The translations under genes and the position numbers were made by a program. Below the pieces are notes generated by a model. That model was not told where the DNA came from. It searched no databases and was given only the letters and a program-made list of their open reading frames with translations. 8,210 nt of DNA from Halobacteriales archaeon SW_9_67_24 (GTDB lineage Archaea > Halobacteriota > Halobacteria > Halobacteriales > Halococcaceae), in contig PXSV01000129.1 of assembly GCA_003022685.1 (NCBI GenBank), forward strand, positions 1-8,210, written 5' to 3'. This document shows, in pieces, positions 6,290 through 8,210 of this stretch. The first letter of the stretch is position 1, and every line of letters begins with the position of its first letter.

Positions 6290-8210
6290 TCACTCGCGTC
6301 GGCCGGCGTGACCGGGGTAATCGCGCTCGAAGCGGTCGTCGAGCTCTCCCTTCCCGACTTCGATCACGACCGGCCGGCCGTGGGGGCAGGCATAGGGGTT
6401 CTCGCAGTCGTCGAGCGCGCGGAGCAGCTCGATCACGCTGCCCTCGGCAAGCGAGGTGTTGCCCGTGATCGAGGGCGGCCGCGCCATCGAGCACCGCCGG
6501 CGCCGCCCGTACCTCGACCGCCCGATCGCCGGCCCGCGACGCCTCGAAGCCGAGTTCCGCGAGCGCGTCGGCGAACGTCCCGAACAGTTCGGCTTCGGCC
6601 GCCGTGAGTTCGATTTCCACTGGATCGGCGAGTTCTTGGACCGTGGTCTCACCCGCAGTCCGCTCGCGGAGGCGCTCGTAGTTGACCCGCTCGTCGGCGG
6701 CGTGCTGGTCGATCAGGACGAGACCGTCGGGCGACTCGCAGGCGATGTAGGTGTCGTGGAGCTGGCCGAGAACTCGAAGTCGGGGGAGGCGATCGAACGC
6801 ACCCTCGTCCGACACCCGATCGCCAGCGAGCGTTGTCTGCTCGCCCGCGTCGGTGAACTTCCGCTCCGTTCCCGCCGGGGCGTGTCGACGGTCGTCGGAC
6901 TCGGCCGTCGAACGTTCCTCTGGAGACTCCTCGTCGGTTGCCGGCTTCGCGGCCTGGTCGGCCACCGCAGCCCCCGAATCGCCTGCCTCCGTTGCCCGAT
7001 CGTCCGCCGCGTTCGCTCCGCCGTCGGACGATCGTTCGTCGGCTCTCGGCTCGTCTGCCGTGGAATCGGGGTGACTCGTCCCCGTTGCATCAGCCGAATC
7101 GGTCGGCTGCGACCGCGACTCGTCCGCGTCGGCAGGTCGGGCCCCACTCGCCGACGCTTCTTCGTCGGCCCCCTCCGTCCCCATGTGCTCGGGCTCCACC
7201 TCGGTCTGGTCGGGCGCCGATCGGCCGCGTGGAGCGCCCGAGCGAACCACACCCTCGCGCATAAGGGCACTCTCGACCGCCGTCCGGACCTGATCGCGCA
7301 CGCCCGCCTCGTCGGCGAAACGCACCTCGCGCTTTCGGGGGTGGACGTTCACGTCGATCTGGTTCGCCGGCAGCGAAAGGAACAGGACCGCGAACGGGTA
7401 GCGATCGGGCGCGAGCTGGTCGCCGTAGGCCGCCACGATCGCGTCCCGGACCGCGGTCGCGCTCACGTACCGGCCGTTGACGAACACCGTACAGTACTCC
7501 GGGCTCGCGCGGGTCGTCTCGGGATGGCTGATGACCCCGGAGAGTTCGTCGAGCGGTCCGTCGCCCTCGATCGGTCCCTCGTCCGCGCCATCCCCGCTAT
7601 CCGCGCGCACTCCGACCGGTAGCATCGCCTCGGCGACGTCGCGGCCATAGACCGAGAGGATCGTGGCTTCGAGACTTCCCTGGCCGGTCGTCGAAAACAC
7701 CTCGCGGCCGTCGTGGGAGAGCGCGAGCGACAGGTCGGGGTTCGAGAGCGCGTACCCCGTCGCCACCCGGTTTACGTGGGTGAACTCGGTCGCGTCCTGT
7801 TTCAAGTACTTCCGGCGCGCCGGGACGTTGTAGAACAGGTCCTCCACCTCGACGGTGGTACCCTCGGGACAGCCCACTGGCTCGACGCTCTCGATCTCGC
7901 CGCCGGCCATCCGGAGTTCGGTGCCACGGCTCGCGCCTCGAGCTTTGGTCCGGATCGCGAGCCGCGAGATCGCGCCGATCGCCGCGAGCGCCTCGCCCCG
8001 GAAGCCCAGGCTCCCCACGCCGGCCTCCAGATCGTCGATGTCCGCGATCTTGCTCGTGGTGTGCTTTTCGACCGCGCGCTCGACCGCCGCCTCGGTCATT
8101 CCCCGTCCGTCGTCCGTCACGCGGATCCCGTCGGTGCCGCCCGCCTCGACCACGACCCGCACCCGCGAGGCGTCGGCGTCGAGGCTGTTCTCGACCAGCT
8201 CCTTCACCGC
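6290..8210 (-). pseudogene. mutL: mutL, DNA mismatch repair protein; 5' end outside window, C-terminal domain frameshifted by a deletion
   Basis: The gene runs off the right edge just before 'VKELVENSLDA', ATPase motif I of the GHKL fold. Also visible are 'DDGRGM', 'KHTTSKI', 'GSLGFRGEAL', 'GTTVEVEDLFYNVPARRKYLK' split over the ATP lid, 'VFVNGRYV' and 'DVNVHPRKREVRF'. A long acidic, low-complexity linker follows (about 6810-7235). The C-terminal domain then has 'DQHAADERVNYE' (starting near 6710), exactly the DQHAx2Ex4E metal-binding motif of MutL endonucleases. After 'PAVLDG' (about 6483) the frame fails. The family end resumes in another frame with 'PSITGNTSLAEG', 'CPHGRP' (6371-6388, zinc/metal site) and 'FERDYPGHAGRRE', with stop at 6290-6292. 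About 35-40 codons appear deleted. The uninterrupted frame runs on to 6231 with unrelated Arg-rich residues, so a made protein would lack the CPHGRP site. mutS would be expected upstream, beyond the window. Confidence 0.88.

Noticed and set aside
3985..6468. Very long open frame on the + strand (827 codons) antisense to the flavoprotein and kinase genes
   Set aside because: It is Arg/Gly/Val-rich without any recognisable domain and exactly shadows real - strand genes. Such open antisense frames are routine at this GC content.
848..6500. Programmed ribosomal frameshifting as explanation for the split frames
   Set aside because: At each of the four sites a block of conserved residues is missing, not just shifted, and no slippery sequence was seen. 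Deletion explains the data better.
6810..7235. Low-complexity Ser/Thr/Asp/Glu/Ala-rich stretch in mutL as a foreign insertion or repeat array
   Set aside because: It is in frame, at the position of the normal linker between the MutL ATPase and C-terminal domains, and is not built of regular repeats.
6456..7622. Open + strand frame (388 codons) antisense to mutL
   Set aside because: The opposite strand has unmistakable MutL motifs throughout. The + frame is Arg/Val-rich and has no start signals.
1..8210. CRISPR array, tRNA, rRNA, integrase, defence or toxin-antitoxin genes
   Set aside because: No regularly spaced direct repeats, no cloverleaf-like sequence, and no such protein motifs were found on either strand by reading.

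Overview
The window looks like a piece of a halophilic archaeon (class Halobacteria). GC content is very high, the proteins are acidic and rich in Asp/Glu/Ala/Val, several families resemble haloarchaeal versions, and four genes have a TATA-like box centred about 25-27 bp before the start codon, which is the arrangement of leaderless haloarchaeal transcripts. I cannot name the genus. No tRNA, rRNA, CRISPR array, transposase or phage gene was seen.

Layout, left to right. (1) On the + strand, the 3' end of an MBL-fold metallo-hydrolase gene (1-433) overlaps a small conserved haloarchaeal protein of unknown function (430-861). (2) Two short-chain dehydrogenase/reductase (SDR) genes stand head to head around a 156-bp intergenic region: SDR1 on - (848-1472) and SDR2 on + (1629-2399). 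Both are broken. SDR1 has lost the segment starting at its Gly-rich NAD(P) loop. SDR2 has an internal deletion and also carries an 80-bp palindromic, MITE-like insertion (2190-2269). (3) Four genes follow on the - strand, listed leftward from the right edge: mutL (6290-8210, 5' end outside the window, C-terminal domain frameshifted by a deletion), an intact but diverged PfkB-family sugar kinase (5293-6234), a disulfide flavoprotein related to dihydrolipoamide dehydrogenase whose FAD-binding loop is deleted (3844-5221), and an intact 12-helix MFS transporter (2423-3757).

The main observation is that four of the eight genes (SDR1, SDR2, flavoprotein, mutL) each need one internal deletion to explain their reading frames. 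In each case the expected family sequence is missing at the frame switch, and in all four the remaining sequence is shifted by the same amount (3k+1 bases present). Either this is genuine decay of accessory genes plus mutL, or the sequence contains assembly or consensus errors; raw reads would decide. The insertion in SDR2 looks biologically real, because it has near-perfect inverted ends, a short target duplication, and removing it restores the SDR reading frame exactly.

The genes do not form an obvious pathway. The kinase, flavoprotein and transporter each appear to have their own promoter, and short inverted repeats sit at or near each of those promoters, so they may be separately regulated. 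I found no convincing undescribed multi-gene system here.
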